Notes: generated by a model not told the origin, from the letters alone. Counted from the stretch's first letter, positions 50,678-59,872 are shown. The stretch is DNA of 64,000 nucleotides from Candidatus Desulforudis audaxviator MP104C (GCF_000018425.1 NC_010424.1:992001-1056000); one strand, 5' to 3'. Numbers and translations: made by a program.

Positions 50678-51850
50678 TTGCTGCGCTATCTGACGGCCGG
50701 GGAGTCCCACGGCCCGGCCCTGATCACTATCGTGGAGGGACTACCGGCCGGGCTCGCCGTGGAAGCGGGTTATGTGGATCGCCAACTGGCCCGCCGGCAG
50801 GGAGGCTACGGCCGGGGTAAGCGGATGGCGATCGAACAAGACCGGGTGCGGATCCTGTCCGGTGTCCGGGGGGGGCTGACCCTGGGAAGCCCGGTCTGCC
50901 TGCAGATCGAAAACCGCGACTGGGAAAACTGGTCGACGACAATGGCACCCGGTCCGGAGGCGGACACCGGCGACCGGGTGGTGACCCGGCCCCGGCCCGG
51001 GCACGCCGACCTGGCGGGGGTTTTGAAGTACGGGCACAAAGACGTGCGGAACGTGCTGGAGCGGGCCAGCGCGCGCGAAACGGCGGCCCGCGTGGCGGCC
51101 GGTAGCCTAGCCCGGCGCCTGCTGGAGGAGTTGGGGGTCGAAATCCTGGGCCTGGTGGTGCGGATCGGCCCGGTACAGGCGCGAATTCCGGAGGTGCCGC
51201 TGGATGCCCTGCGCGCCCGGATCGCCGAGTCCAGGGTGATGTGCCCGGACCCCTACGCGGGCTTAAGCATGGTGGAGGAGATCGACCGGGCGCGGGATGA
51301 CGGAGACTCGCTGGGCGGAGTGTTTGAACTGCACGCCTTCGGGGTGCCGCCGGGTCTCGGCTCCTATGTCCAGTGGGACCGGCGCCTGGACGGGCGCCTA
51401 GCCGGGGCGCTGATGAGCATCCAGGCCGTCAAGGGCGTCGAGATCGGCCTCGGGTTTGAGGGTGCCGCCCAGCGGGGCTCGGAGGTCCAGGATGAGATTT
51501 TCCACAACGGCGAAAAAGGGTTTTACCGGACGAGCAACCGGGCCGGCGGCATTGAGGGCGGGGTGTCGAACGGGCAACCGGTTGTGGTGCGGGTAGCCAT
51601 GAAGCCGATTCCGACCCTGCGCCGGCCGCTTGCCAGCGTGGACCTGGTTTCGCTGACACCCTCCGAAGCGGCCTTTGAGCGTTCGGACATCTGTGCGGTG
51701 CCTGCGGCATGTGTAATTGGGGAGGCGGTGCTGGCCTTTGAACTGGCCCGTGCCTGCTTGGAGAAGTTCGGGGGGGACAGCATGACCGAACTCCTGGACA
51801 ACCACCGCCGCTACCTGGAAAGGATCCGCGCCAACCGGGCGGGCGGCTGA
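50678..51850 (+). CDS. aroC: Chorismate synthase
   Basis: A 390-residue FMN-dependent enzyme making chorismate. [14 protein letters not shown] at the N-terminus, [33 protein letters not shown] near 106-138 with the conserved His and RASARET signature, and [18 protein letters not shown] near 296. TTG start at 50678. Full length. Confidence 0.96.
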   Translation: MLRYLTAGESHGPALITIVEGLPAGLAVEAGYVDRQLARRQGGYGRGKRMAIEQDRVRILSGVRGGLTLGSPVCLQIENRDWENWSTTMAPGPEADTGDRVVTRPRPGHADLAGVLKYGHKDVRNVLERASARETAARVAAGSLARRLLEELGVEILGLVVRIGPVQARIPEVPLDALRARIAESRVMCPDPYAGLSMVEEIDRARDDGDSLGGVFELHAFGVPPGLGSYVQWDRRLDGRLAGALMSIQAVKGVEIGLGFEGAAQRGSEVQDEIFHNGEKGFYRTSNRAGGIEGGVSNGQPVVVRVAMKPIPTLRRPLASVDLVSLTPSEAAFERSDICAVPAACVIGEAVLAFELARACLEKFGGDSMTELLDNHRRYLERIRANRAGG

Positions 51851-51855
51851 CCGTC

Positions 51856-51888
51856 CCCCGAAAAAAGGGGCCTGGCCCCTTTTTTGGG
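51856..51888. repeat. REP-like palindrome GGGGCCTGGCCCC with A6/T6 flanks
   Basis: AAAAAAGGGGCC-T-GGCCCCTTTTTT flanked by CCC and GGG, a perfect stem between aroC and aroK. It has terminator geometry in both directions, yet lies inside a gene string that otherwise looks like one operon. Confidence 0.75.
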
Positions 51889-51920
51889 CGCGGCGGCGGG
51901 GAGTTGGAGGAGGTGGCCGC

Positions 51921-52490
51921 TTGCGCAACGTGATCCTGATCGGCTTCATGGGCACCGGCAAAAGCGCGGTGGGGTGGCGCTTGGCCCGGATCCTGGACCG
52001 TCCTTTTCTGGACACCGACTCCGAAATCGAGCGGCTGGCCGGCAAGCCGGTGCGCCGGATTTTCATTGAAGACGGAGAAGTACGGTTTCGCTCGGAGGAG
52101 GCGCTCCTGTGCCGGAAGCTGGCCGTGCCGCGGGGATTGGTGGTGGCCACTGGCGGCGGCGTGGTACTGAACCCGGAGAATGTGGCTAACCTTCGGGCCG
52201 GCGGCGTGCTGATCGGTCTTTCGGCCGACCCCGAGGTGATTTACCAGCGGGTCAGGCGAAAAAAAAGCCGCCCCTTGCTCCGGGGCAATGTTCGGGCACG
52301 CATCCGGGAGCTCCTCGAGGAACGAGCGGGGGCGTATGACGTCGCCGAATTCACGGTGGACACGGGGATGCACAGCCTGCCGAAAACGGTGGGGTTGATT
52401 ATGGAGTTCTTGAAGGAGCGGGGGTACCTTGAGGCGGGAAGTGACAGTGAATCTGGGGGCGTCCCGGAGTTACCCGATATTTCTCGGTGA
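51921..52490 (+). CDS. aroK: Shikimate kinase
   Basis: A 189-residue kinase phosphorylating shikimate. P-loop IGFMGTGKSAVG near 6-17, DTDSEIE near 32, FRSEEALLCRKL near 58, TGGGVVLNPEN near 77, and RPLLRGN in the lid near 113. TTG at 51921 after GGAGG. The last 60 bases overlap aroB in another frame, giving a short Ser/Glu-rich tail. Confidence 0.94.
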   Translation: MRNVILIGFMGTGKSAVGWRLARILDRPFLDTDSEIERLAGKPVRRIFIEDGEVRFRSEEALLCRKLAVPRGLVVATGGGVVLNPENVANLRAGGVLIGLSADPEVIYQRVRRKKSRPLLRGNVRARIRELLEERAGAYDVAEFTVDTGMHSLPKTVGLIMEFLKERGYLEAGSDSESGGVPELPDISR

Positions 52491-53511
52491 AGGTATTCTG
52501 CCCGGCCTGGGTGACGAAACCCGAAAGCGGGTGACCGGCGGCCGGGTGCTGGTGGTGACCAATCCCACGGTCGGGAGCCTGTGGGGACGCGAGGCCGAGC
52601 GGAGCCTCGCCGAAGCGGGATTCGCGGTGTACCGGGCCGAGATTCCGGACGGGGAAGAGTACAAGACGCTGGACACCGCGGCCCACCTGTACGACCGCGC
52701 CTTTGAGGCCGGCTTGGACCGGAGCTGCGCCGTGGTCGCCCTGGGAGGCGGCGTGGTCGGCGACGTCGCCGGTTTTACGGCCGCGACCTACATGCGCGGG
52801 GTACCCCTGGTCCAGGTGCCGACCACGCTCATGGCCCAGGTGGACAGCAGCGTGGGCGGTAAGGTGGCCGTGAATCACCCCCGGGGGAAGAACATCATCG
52901 GGGCGTTCTACCAGCCGGTGCTGGTGCTGGCCGACGTGGGCACCCTGCGCACTCTCCCCGGACGGGAACTGCGGGCTGGGATCGCGGAGGTCATCAAATA
53001 CGGGGTGATCAGCGACGCCGCCTTTTTCGGCTGGCTGGAGGAAAACCTGGAACGGCTCCTGAAAGGGGATCCGGAGGCTCTGACGTATGCGGTGGAAATG
53101 TCCTGCCGGATCAAAGCCCGGGTGGTGGAGGCCGACGAAACCGAGCAGGGCTTGCGCCGGGTCCTGAACTACGGGCACACGTTCGGGCACGCCCTGGAGG
53201 CCCTGACCGGTTACCGGGTTTACGTGCACGGGGAGGCGGTGGCCGTGGGCATGGTGGCAGCGGCGAAGCTTTCCGTGCTCCTGGGACTGCTGGACGAAGA
53301 GTCGTACAGCCGTATCGAACAGCTGGTCCGGCGGGCCGGGCTGCCGGCGGACATTCCGGCGGACCTGTCCTTCGAAGCGGCATTGACCTGCATGGAGCGT
53401 GACAAGAAGGCGCAGGACGGGCGGATCACTTTCGTTCTGCCCGAAGCAGTCGGCCGGGTGGGGTTCTACCCGGACCCGCCCGCTGATATGCTGCGCCGCC
53501 TGTTTTCTTGA
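52429..53511 (+). CDS. aroB: 3-dehydroquinate synthase
   Basis: A 360-residue NAD- and metal-dependent cyclase of the second shikimate step. DGEEYKTLDT near 67, ALGGGVVGDVAGFTAATYMRG near 103, QVPTTLMAQVDSSVGGKVAVNH near 126-147, NYGHTFGHALEAL near 246-258 with metal His ligands, HGEAVAVGM near 267. TTG at 52429 behind AAGGAGCGGGGG. Followed after 32 bases by pilB of cluster III. Confidence 0.96.
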   Translation: MRREVTVNLGASRSYPIFLGEGILPGLGDETRKRVTGGRVLVVTNPTVGSLWGREAERSLAEAGFAVYRAEIPDGEEYKTLDTAAHLYDRAFEAGLDRSCAVVALGGGVVGDVAGFTAATYMRGVPLVQVPTTLMAQVDSSVGGKVAVNHPRGKNIIGAFYQPVLVLADVGTLRTLPGRELRAGIAEVIKYGVISDAAFFGWLEENLERLLKGDPEALTYAVEMSCRIKARVVEADETEQGLRRVLNYGHTFGHALEALTGYRVYVHGEAVAVGMVAAAKLSVLLGLLDEESYSRIEQLVRRAGLPADIPADLSFEAALTCMERDKKAQDGRITFVLPEAVGRVGFYPDPPADMLRRLFS

Positions 53512-53543
53512 CGGAGCCGGGGCGGTTGGAGAGGGGGTAGGCC

Positions 53544-55238
53544 GTGAGAACGGAGACTTCCCGGAAACTCCTCGGGGAAATCCTGCTTGAGAAGCGGGTG
53601 ATCACCGCCGAGGCCTTGCAGGAAGCCCTGGATCTTCAAAAACAAACCGGGGAGCGCCTGGGCCGGGTGCTGGTGGACCTGGGATATGTGAGCGAGCATG
53701 TCCTGGTCGAGGCGCTCGCCGGTCAACTGGGGATCCGGTACGTACACCTGGACGGCCTGGCGCTCGACCCGGAGCTTGTCCGTAGTGTTCCGGAAAAGCT
53801 CATCCGGCGCCACAAGGCGGTACCGCTGCGCCGGGACGGGAGTCGGCTGCGGGTGGCGATGTCGGACCCCCTGAACGTAACCGCCGTCGACGACCTCCGC
53901 CTGGTTTCAGGTTGCGAAATCGATCCGGTGCTGGCGCTGGAATCCGAGTTGGATCTGGTCATCAGAAAGCACCTGGGGTTCCCCGACCTTGAAGAGACCG
54001 CCGGTGTGTTTGACGACGTCGAGGTGGTGCGCTCCGAAGTGGTCAGCCTCAATCCCGGGGAGCCGATGGATGACGAGGCGCCTGTGGTCCGGGTGGTCAA
54101 TTCGATGATTATGCAGGCGATTCGCGACGGGGCCAGCGACATGCACGTGGAGCATCTTGAAGAGCAGGTCCGGATACGGTGCCGGGTCGACGGCCTGCTG
54201 CGCGACCTTACCGTTCTGCCGCCGAAGTTCCGCTACCCGCTGGTTTCACGCCTGAAGATAATGGCCCGGCTGGACATTGCCGAGAAACGCGTGCCGCAGG
54301 ACGGCCGCTTCCAGGTACGGTACCGCGGCCGGGAAATCGACTTTCGGGTGTCCACAATGCCGACGGTGTTCGGTGAGAAGGTGGTCATCCGGATCCTGGA
54401 CAAGACCAGGATGATCAACCGAGTGGATAAACTGGGCTTTTCCGCCGCGAACCGGCAGCGTCTTACCGGGATACTCCGCCACCCGTACGGAATGGTGCTC
54501 ATCACCGGGCCCACCGGAAGCGGAAAGACCACCACCTTGTACGCCATCCTGAGTGAACTGAACTCCCCCGCGCTCAACGTAATCACGATCGAGGATCCGG
54601 TTGAGTATATTTTGCCAGGGGTCAACCAGATCCCGATCAACCCCCGGGCCGGGCTGACTTTTTCCCGCGGACTGCGCTCCATTTTGCGCCAGGATCCCGA
54701 CATCATCATGGTGGGGGAAATCAGGGACGCGGAAACGGCGGAGATCGCGGTGCGCGCGGCTACCACTGGGCACCTTGTTTTTTCTACCCTGCACACCAAC
54801 AACGCGGTTGGCGCCCTGTCCCGCCTGGTGGACATCGGCATAGAGCCTTTCCTGGTCGCTTCCAGCGTGCTGGGTGTGGTGGCGCAGCGGCTGGTGCGGG
54901 TGATCTGCCCGCGCTGCCGTGAGAGTTACCACCCGGCCCCGGGCGGCCTGGAGCGGTATTTTGCGGGACAGGGTCCTGATGAAACGGTCACCCTCCACCG
55001 GGGGATGGGTTGCACCCATTGCGGCCGAACGGGCTACCGCGGCCGAACCACCATCGGCGAAGTATTGCCCCTGTCGGCCGTTCTCCGGCAGATGGTGTGC
55101 GCCCGGGCCGGCGAGGGAGAGCTGGAAAGCCAGGCCGTCCGGGAGGGGTTCATCCTGATGAAGGATGACGGTCTGGAGAAGGTGCGCCGGGGAATCACCA
55201 CCGTCAGCGAAATCATGCGGGTGGCCTACGTCGACTAG
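53544..55238 (+). CDS. pilB: PilB/GspE-family extension ATPase (cluster III)
   Basis: A 564-residue assembly ATPase. Both MshEN halves look complete: LGEILLEKRVITAEALQEAL with DLQ, then RLGRVLVDLGYVSEHVLVEA with LAGQ, matching the c-di-GMP binding pattern. Core: SDMHVEH, Walker A GPTGSGKTT near 320, TIEDPVEYIL, IIMVGEIRDAETAE, His box TGHLVFSTLHTNNA. Tetracysteine CPRC...CTHCGRTGYRGR. GTG start at 53544 after GAGAGGGGG. Confidence 0.93.
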   Translation: MRTETSRKLLGEILLEKRVITAEALQEALDLQKQTGERLGRVLVDLGYVSEHVLVEALAGQLGIRYVHLDGLALDPELVRSVPEKLIRRHKAVPLRRDGSRLRVAMSDPLNVTAVDDLRLVSGCEIDPVLALESELDLVIRKHLGFPDLEETAGVFDDVEVVRSEVVSLNPGEPMDDEAPVVRVVNSMIMQAIRDGASDMHVEHLEEQVRIRCRVDGLLRDLTVLPPKFRYPLVSRLKIMARLDIAEKRVPQDGRFQVRYRGREIDFRVSTMPTVFGEKVVIRILDKTRMINRVDKLGFSAANRQRLTGILRHPYGMVLITGPTGSGKTTTLYAILSELNSPALNVITIEDPVEYILPGVNQIPINPRAGLTFSRGLRSILRQDPDIIMVGEIRDAETAEIAVRAATTGHLVFSTLHTNNAVGALSRLVDIGIEPFLVASSVLGVVAQRLVRVICPRCRESYHPAPGGLERYFAGQGPDETVTLHRGMGCTHCGRTGYRGRTTIGEVLPLSAVLRQMVCARAGEGELESQAVREGFILMKDDGLEKVRRGITTVSEIMRVAYVD

Positions 55239-55429
55239 CGGCGGGTAGACACCTCCTTTGCCCCAAAACCACTTCCGCGTCCGTTTCAATCTAAGGTGTC
55301 CGTTTTTATCTTCATTGTCCTCGTGCACAACATTTTCCAATGTTCGGCAGGAAATTAAGTCCCGGTGTAGAATATTGTTCCAAATCAGGTAAGGTGCTCT
55401 GTTATTTCCTCTTAAAGGGGGATTTTCTC

Positions 55430-56641
55430 CTGGTATTCGCATACCGGGCGCGCGATCGGCAAGGCCGCCGGGTAACGGGGCAAGTGGAAGCGGAGAACAA
55501 AGCGGCGGCAGCGGCCTCCCTATGGGCCAGAGGCTTTTTTGTAATCGATTTGAACGAGGCATCCAACAGGAGAGGTCCGGTCCGACCGCTTCCTTTCATA
55601 CGGGAGAAAGTGTCTGCTCGGGAACTGGCTCTGTTCTCCCGCCAGTCGGCCGCGTTGATCGACGCCGGCGTGCCTGTTTTGCGGGCGCTCCGGATTCTGA
55701 CCGCCCAGGCGCCGAACAGGCGTTTGCGCGACACACTCGACGAGGTTGCCGCAGCCGTCGAACGCGGTTCCTCCCTGGCAGGGGCCTTCAGGCGCCACCC
55801 CGACGTTTTCCCGTCCGTTTTCACCAGCCTGGTGGAAGCCGGGGAACTGGGAGGCCAACTGAACCTGGTCCTGGAGCGGCTGTCCGTGCACTACGAAAAG
55901 GAACACCTGTTCCGGGAGAAGATGCGCTCGGTTCTGACGTACCCTTTGATTGTGCTGGCTGTCGCGGTCCTGGCCGTGGCGGTGCTCACGACTTTTGTGC
56001 TCCCGACTCTGGCGGGTGTCCTAACGGAAACCGGGGTACCGCTGCCCCTGTTGACCGAGATTGTGATCAGGGTCAGCGAAAGCGCCAACCGATACTGGTA
56101 CCTGGTTTTCGCAAGTCTGACGGTCCTACCCGTCGCCCTGCGTCACCTGGTGGGCACACCGTGGGGGCGGGATTACTGGGACCGTGCTCTCCTGCGTATC
56201 CCCGTCTTCGGTCACCTGGCCGGGAGCATTATTATCGCCCGGTTTTGCCGGACGTTCGCCAGCCTGATCAAAAGCGGGGTGCCGATTCTGCAGGCCCTGG
56301 ATGTACTGGCCAAAACAGTGGGTAATGCCGGGATGGCCCGGGCCATCGAGGAGATCTCGGCCAACGTCGGCCAAGGGGAGAGCATCGCCGTCTTGTTGGA
56401 AAGAAGCCGCCTTTTTCCGCGGATGGTCACGCAGATGATCGTCGTGGGGGAGGAAACCGGCGCCCTGGACAAACTGCTGGAAAAAGTGGCGGTCTATTAT
56501 GAACAGGATGTCGACCAGACCGTTTCCAGGCTCGCCTCCGCGCTTGAGCCGGTCCTGATTCTAGCCGTGGGCGGCGTGGTCGGTCTGATCATCATCTCGG
56601 TTTTGCTGCCGCTTTTGGGGGCGATTGCGGGCATCTCGTAA
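55430..56641 (+). CDS. pilC: PilC/GspF-family platform protein (cluster III)
   Basis: Two T2SSF domains (FSRQSAALIDAGVPVLRALR; FCRTFASLIKSGVPILQALD) and three membrane segments ending VGLIIISVLLPLLGAIAG. The family start VFAYRARDRQGRRVTGQVEA begins right after 55430. AAAGGGGG sits at a good distance only from CTG at 55430, a rare start codon; the next in-frame upstream start is ATG 55340 with no ribosome site and 30 unlike residues. The 191-base gap after pilB is AT-rich at its end, and a promoter there is possible. Confidence 0.88.
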   Translation: MVFAYRARDRQGRRVTGQVEAENKAAAAASLWARGFFVIDLNEASNRRGPVRPLPFIREKVSARELALFSRQSAALIDAGVPVLRALRILTAQAPNRRLRDTLDEVAAAVERGSSLAGAFRRHPDVFPSVFTSLVEAGELGGQLNLVLERLSVHYEKEHLFREKMRSVLTYPLIVLAVAVLAVAVLTTFVLPTLAGVLTETGVPLPLLTEIVIRVSESANRYWYLVFASLTVLPVALRHLVGTPWGRDYWDRALLRIPVFGHLAGSIIIARFCRTFASLIKSGVPILQALDVLAKTVGNAGMARAIEEISANVGQGESIAVLLERSRLFPRMVTQMIVVGEETGALDKLLEKVAVYYEQDVDQTVSRLASALEPVLILAVGGVVGLIIISVLLPLLGAIAGIS

Positions 56642-56661
56642 CGCAAGGGGAAAGGGGACCG

Positions 56662-57222
56662 GTGAGAATGAAGGGACTGGTCGAGGCAGCGTCCGGCCTG
56701 CTCCGGCATTTCCGGGAACGGGAAAAGGAGTTGGTCAAGACGATGTCCGGCCTGCTCCGTAAGGCTCCGCCCGGGCAGAAAGGGTTCACCCTCGTCGAAG
56801 TCCTGCTGGTGATAGTCCTCATCGGTATTATCACCGCCATCGCTTTGCCGCGGTTTGTCGGACACGCCGACCGGGCGCGGACGAGCGTTGTGTTGGCTGA
56901 ATTGCAGTCCATGAAGACGGTGGTGGAACTCCACTACGCGGAGGCGGGCCGCCTGCCGGCGGCCAGCGTTCTTGACCAAGCCGGCACTGTGAGAAGGGTA
57001 ATGAACGACGGCGGCATCAACTGGGGTGGCCCCTCTGGGATCGTCAATCCATGGGGTAAACCGTACCATTACGCCACCGCCGGAACGCGCTATATCGTCT
57101 ATACCGAAGACAATGCCGGTGCTCCCGGCGTTTGCCACTACGTTACGGACGCACACCCGCCGGGCACGGGCCCCAGACCTCAGGGTTACGATTTGGCCGG
57201 TCCTGTGCCGAGCCGGTCCTGA
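56662..57222 (+). CDS. GspG/PilA-type major pseudopilin (cluster III)
   Basis: A 186-residue prepilin from GTG 56662, with cleavage site G/FTLVEVLLVIVLIGIITAIALPRFV and Glu at +5. The leader would be 40 residues, unusually long; an ATG at 56743 behind AAAAGGAG gives a 13-residue leader (MSGLLRKAPPGQKG) and may be the real start. The C-terminal part with NPWGKPYHYATAGTRYIVYT resembles the GspG calcium-loop region (GxPY...). Probably the main pilin of cluster III. Confidence 0.84.
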   Translation: MRMKGLVEAASGLLRHFREREKELVKTMSGLLRKAPPGQKGFTLVEVLLVIVLIGIITAIALPRFVGHADRARTSVVLAELQSMKTVVELHYAEAGRLPAASVLDQAGTVRRVMNDGGINWGGPSGIVNPWGKPYHYATAGTRYIVYTEDNAGAPGVCHYVTDAHPPGTGPRPQGYDLAGPVPSRS

Positions 57223-57230
57223 CGAAACCG

Positions 57231-57710
57231 ATGCGGACGGGGTGGCGGGTTGAACGGCGAGCCGGTTTCACCTTGGTGGAACTGGTGGTGGTCATGGTTA
57301 TCACCGTGGTTTTGCTGGGGCTGACGGTGCCGAATTTCGTCAAGATCACCGCCCGGCACCAGTTCGAGAGCGCGGCGCGCCGCATGGTCGCCGACATTCG
57401 GGAGACCCGGGAACTCGCCCGGGTGGAAAACACCGGCTACGAGATCCAGTTCCTGACGGCGGTGGAACGGTACCACATCAAGCGGTGGGACAGCGTGACC
57501 GTAAGGCGGAGAGTGCAGTTGCCGGCGCAGGTGGACTTGGTGCACGCCGCTTTCGGAGGTTCGGGTAGCGTTCTCCGGTTCAACGCTTACGGGGAACCCA
57601 ATTGGAACGGGACGGTGACGCTCAAGAACCGTCTGACCGGGGAGATGCGTTACGTGATTGTAAGCCAGACCGGCCGGGTGCGGGTGAGTAATGTACCGGC
57701 GGCGGACTGA
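57231..57710 (+). CDS. GspH/FimT-type pseudopilin (cluster III)
   Basis: A 159-residue prepilin with leader MRTGWRVERRAG and site G/FTLVELVVVMVITVVLLGLTVPNF. FESAARRMVADIRETRELAR is the GspH post-helix pattern. ATG at 57231, nine bases after the preceding stop; it overlaps the next gene by 20 bases. Confidence 0.84.
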   Translation: MRTGWRVERRAGFTLVELVVVMVITVVLLGLTVPNFVKITARHQFESAARRMVADIRETRELARVENTGYEIQFLTAVERYHIKRWDSVTVRRRVQLPAQVDLVHAAFGGSGSVLRFNAYGEPNWNGTVTLKNRLTGEMRYVIVSQTGRVRVSNVPAAD

Positions 57711-58062
57711 ATGGCGGTACCATCGGAATCAGGCCGGCCTAACCCTGCTGGAGGTCCTGCTGGCGGCGGTCATTCTGGGTTTGGCGGCCGTCTCGGTTTT
57801 CAACCTGCTTGTGGTCACCAGACAACTCCAAACTGATGCCCGGCAGCACATGGAGGCCCTGCGGACGGCGGAATCGGTGTTGGAGTCTTACAAAGCCCGG
57901 CCTTACAGCGATATTGCCCGGCCCGGAGAAGAACTTGACGATCAGGTGGTGGTGGCGGTGGCGGAACGCGCCGGCCTCAAGGTGGTCACGGTGACGGTTT
58001 TCTATCCGGCGGGGGAAGGCGTGAAGTCTGTCTCGCTGACCCTGGAGCGCGGACCCCGTTGA
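57691..58062 (+). CDS. PilV/GspI-type pseudopilin (cluster III)
   Basis: A 123-residue prepilin: leader MYRRRTEWRYHRNQAG, site G/LTLLEVLLAAVILGLAAVSVFNLL with Glu at +5, then TAESVLESYKARPYSDIARPG, closely parallel to the cluster II PilV-like protein (LEELKARPYAEVAG). ATG inside the preceding gene. Confidence 0.83.
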   Translation: MYRRRTEWRYHRNQAGLTLLEVLLAAVILGLAAVSVFNLLVVTRQLQTDARQHMEALRTAESVLESYKARPYSDIARPGEELDDQVVVAVAERAGLKVVTVTVFYPAGEGVKSVSLTLERGPR

Positions 58063-58652
58063 CCTTCCGGGCGGGCCGACCGCCGGCTGGAAGGCGGTTT
58101 TTGGCCTGTGAGCGGGGCTTGACGCTCGTGGAAGCGGTGGTTGCGGCCCTGCTGATGACGCTCGTGATGGTCGCGGTGCTGGGTCTTTACGGAAGGGCGG
58201 TTGTCTACTGGAAACGAAGTGAAGCGGTCGCCGATCTGGAAGACCACTTACGCGTTTCCCTGAACACCCTGGGATCCGACCTCCGGAACGCGCGCACCCT
58301 GAACTGGCTGACCGGGCCCCCCACCCGGATTCAACCCGGAGTGGCGGCGACCGACCTTTTTGAGCTGGTGGTGCCTAAGAGAACAGTGCCCTGGGAAACG
58401 GAAACCATTCGTTACTCCTGGGCGGCCACCGGTACCGGGGATACGAGAAATGTGCTCCGGCGCAAGGTGGGTTCAGCCGTTCCACAACCTATTGCCCACC
58501 ACATCACCGGGATCGAGGTTGACATGGACGCCGGAAACGGATTGGAGGCGCGGGGGCTGGTGCTGGTAACCCTGCGGGCTGAAAAGGAATACCGGGGTCA
58601 GCCCGTAGCGGCCGAGGTGACCGGCAGGTTCCAAATCCGGGTGGTGGACTGA
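58059..58652 (+). CDS. PilW/PulJ-type pseudopilin (cluster III)
   Basis: A 197-residue prepilin: 20-residue leader, site G/LTLVEAVVAALLMTLVMVAVLGL, then SEAVADLEDHLRVSLNTLGSDLRNARTL, the PulJ pattern. Beta-rich soluble part. TTG at 58059 overlaps the preceding stop by four bases. Confidence 0.83.
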   Translation: MTFRAGRPPAGRRFLACERGLTLVEAVVAALLMTLVMVAVLGLYGRAVVYWKRSEAVADLEDHLRVSLNTLGSDLRNARTLNWLTGPPTRIQPGVAATDLFELVVPKRTVPWETETIRYSWAATGTGDTRNVLRRKVGSAVPQPIAHHITGIEVDMDAGNGLEARGLVLVTLRAEKEYRGQPVAAEVTGRFQIRVVD

Positions 58653-58672
58653 CATTCGCCCACCGGGGCGAG

Positions 58673-59872
58673 GTGCGATGGGAGGATCGGGCGGGCGTGT
58701 TTTTGCGGACGAACAGCGGGCAGGTGTTCCTGTCCGTAATGCTCATCCTGACAGCCCTGTTGATTCTCGGTACAGCGAGCGTGGCTCTGGCCTCCGGTTT
58801 GAAGCGGATATCTATGATACAGGAGTGGCGCACCGGAGCTTACTACGCGGCGGACGCGGGAGTTGAGCGGGCTCTGGCGAGACTGGCGGGGGAACCGGAA
58901 TGGCGCGACCCCGTGGGCCTCCAACTGGCCGGGCCGTACCTGTCGAGTGACGGAGAGCCGGTGGGAACGATCGTGCGGGTCCGGGTAACGGACGCCGCTG
59001 CCCAGCCGGAGTTTGGGTGCCGGGTGCAGGTCACCGCCACCGGCGCCTTCCGCGAGGCCGAACAGCAGATTACGGTCACCGCCATCCTCGTTCCGAACAC
59101 CGGCCTGTTCAACGGGGTTTCTATACTTCCGGACACGCCTGCCCGGCGGGTGGATGTTTCCGGAGAGCTTAACATCCAGAGCCCGGTGGGGAAAGGAACC
59201 TTGCTTATAGACGGCGATCTGGCGGTGGAGGGTGGAGCCCAGGTTTGTGCCGATGTGTTTGCTTCGGGGCGCGTGGAACCCGGTGGCAAAGCGAGGATTC
59301 AGGGCCGGGTCGAGGAGCGCTACCCCGGTGTTCCCCGGTTTCCTACGGTGGATAAAGAGTGGCTGGCTGCGCACGCCACCGAGGTGTTTCGAGGCGACCT
59401 CAACATCGGCCATTCCGAGGATGACGGTCTGGATATCTCGACCCTGGCCGAATGCGGCATCTATTTGGTGGAAGGGACGATCACCATCGCCGGTACGTAT
59501 TACGTCCGGACCACCCTGGTGGCGGTCGGGGACATAGCGATCACCGGCGACCTGAAGCGCGGTGCTGGCGACGCCGGCCTGCTCACGCTGATCGCGCTCG
59601 GCGGCCGGGCGGGCACCTCGGGGGATGTTGCCGTCCTGGCGGAGAACGCCGCGGTGGAGGCACTCATCCTGGCGCAAGGAACGTTCAGGGTGGCGGGCGA
59701 TGTGGAACTCCGGGGAGGGGTGGTGGCCCGTGACCTGGCGGCACCGGGCTGGGAGGCGCCGTTGGCGCCCGCGGTCCGGATAAACTGCGACCCAGCCCTG
59801 GTTGCGCCCAACATTCCGCCCAGGGACGTAGTCCGGACCCGGCCGCGGATTGAATCCTGGGTGGGGGGCTGA
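58673..59872 (+). CDS. PilX-type protein with beta-helix-like domain (cluster III)
   Basis: A 399-residue protein with NSGQVFLSVMLILTALLILGTASVALA and AYYAADAGVERALARLAG, a PilX/GspK-like N-terminus without a standard prepilin Glu. Residues from about 160 show short-strand repeats: LLIDGDLAVEGGAQV, VFASGRVEPGGKARIQG, TLVAVGDIAITGDLK, LILAQGTFRVAGDVEL. The architecture equals the cluster II protein at 38732. A GTG at 58697 behind GGGAGG is an alternative start. Confidence 0.78.
   Translation: MRWEDRAGVFLRTNSGQVFLSVMLILTALLILGTASVALASGLKRISMIQEWRTGAYYAADAGVERALARLAGEPEWRDPVGLQLAGPYLSSDGEPVGTIVRVRVTDAAAQPEFGCRVQVTATGAFREAEQQITVTAILVPNTGLFNGVSILPDTPARRVDVSGELNIQSPVGKGTLLIDGDLAVEGGAQVCADVFASGRVEPGGKARIQGRVEERYPGVPRFPTVDKEWLAAHATEVFRGDLNIGHSEDDGLDISTLAECGIYLVEGTITIAGTYYVRTTLVAVGDIAITGDLKRGAGDAGLLTLIALGGRAGTSGDVAVLAENAAVEALILAQGTFRVAGDVELRGGVVARDLAAPGWEAPLAPAVRINCDPALVAPNIPPRDVVRTRPRIESWVGG

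Noticed and set aside
49780-53511. T-box or other aromatic amino acid leader before the aro genes
   Set aside because: aroE overlaps the preceding gene and no T-box sequence (such as the TGGNACCGCG box) is visible upstream.
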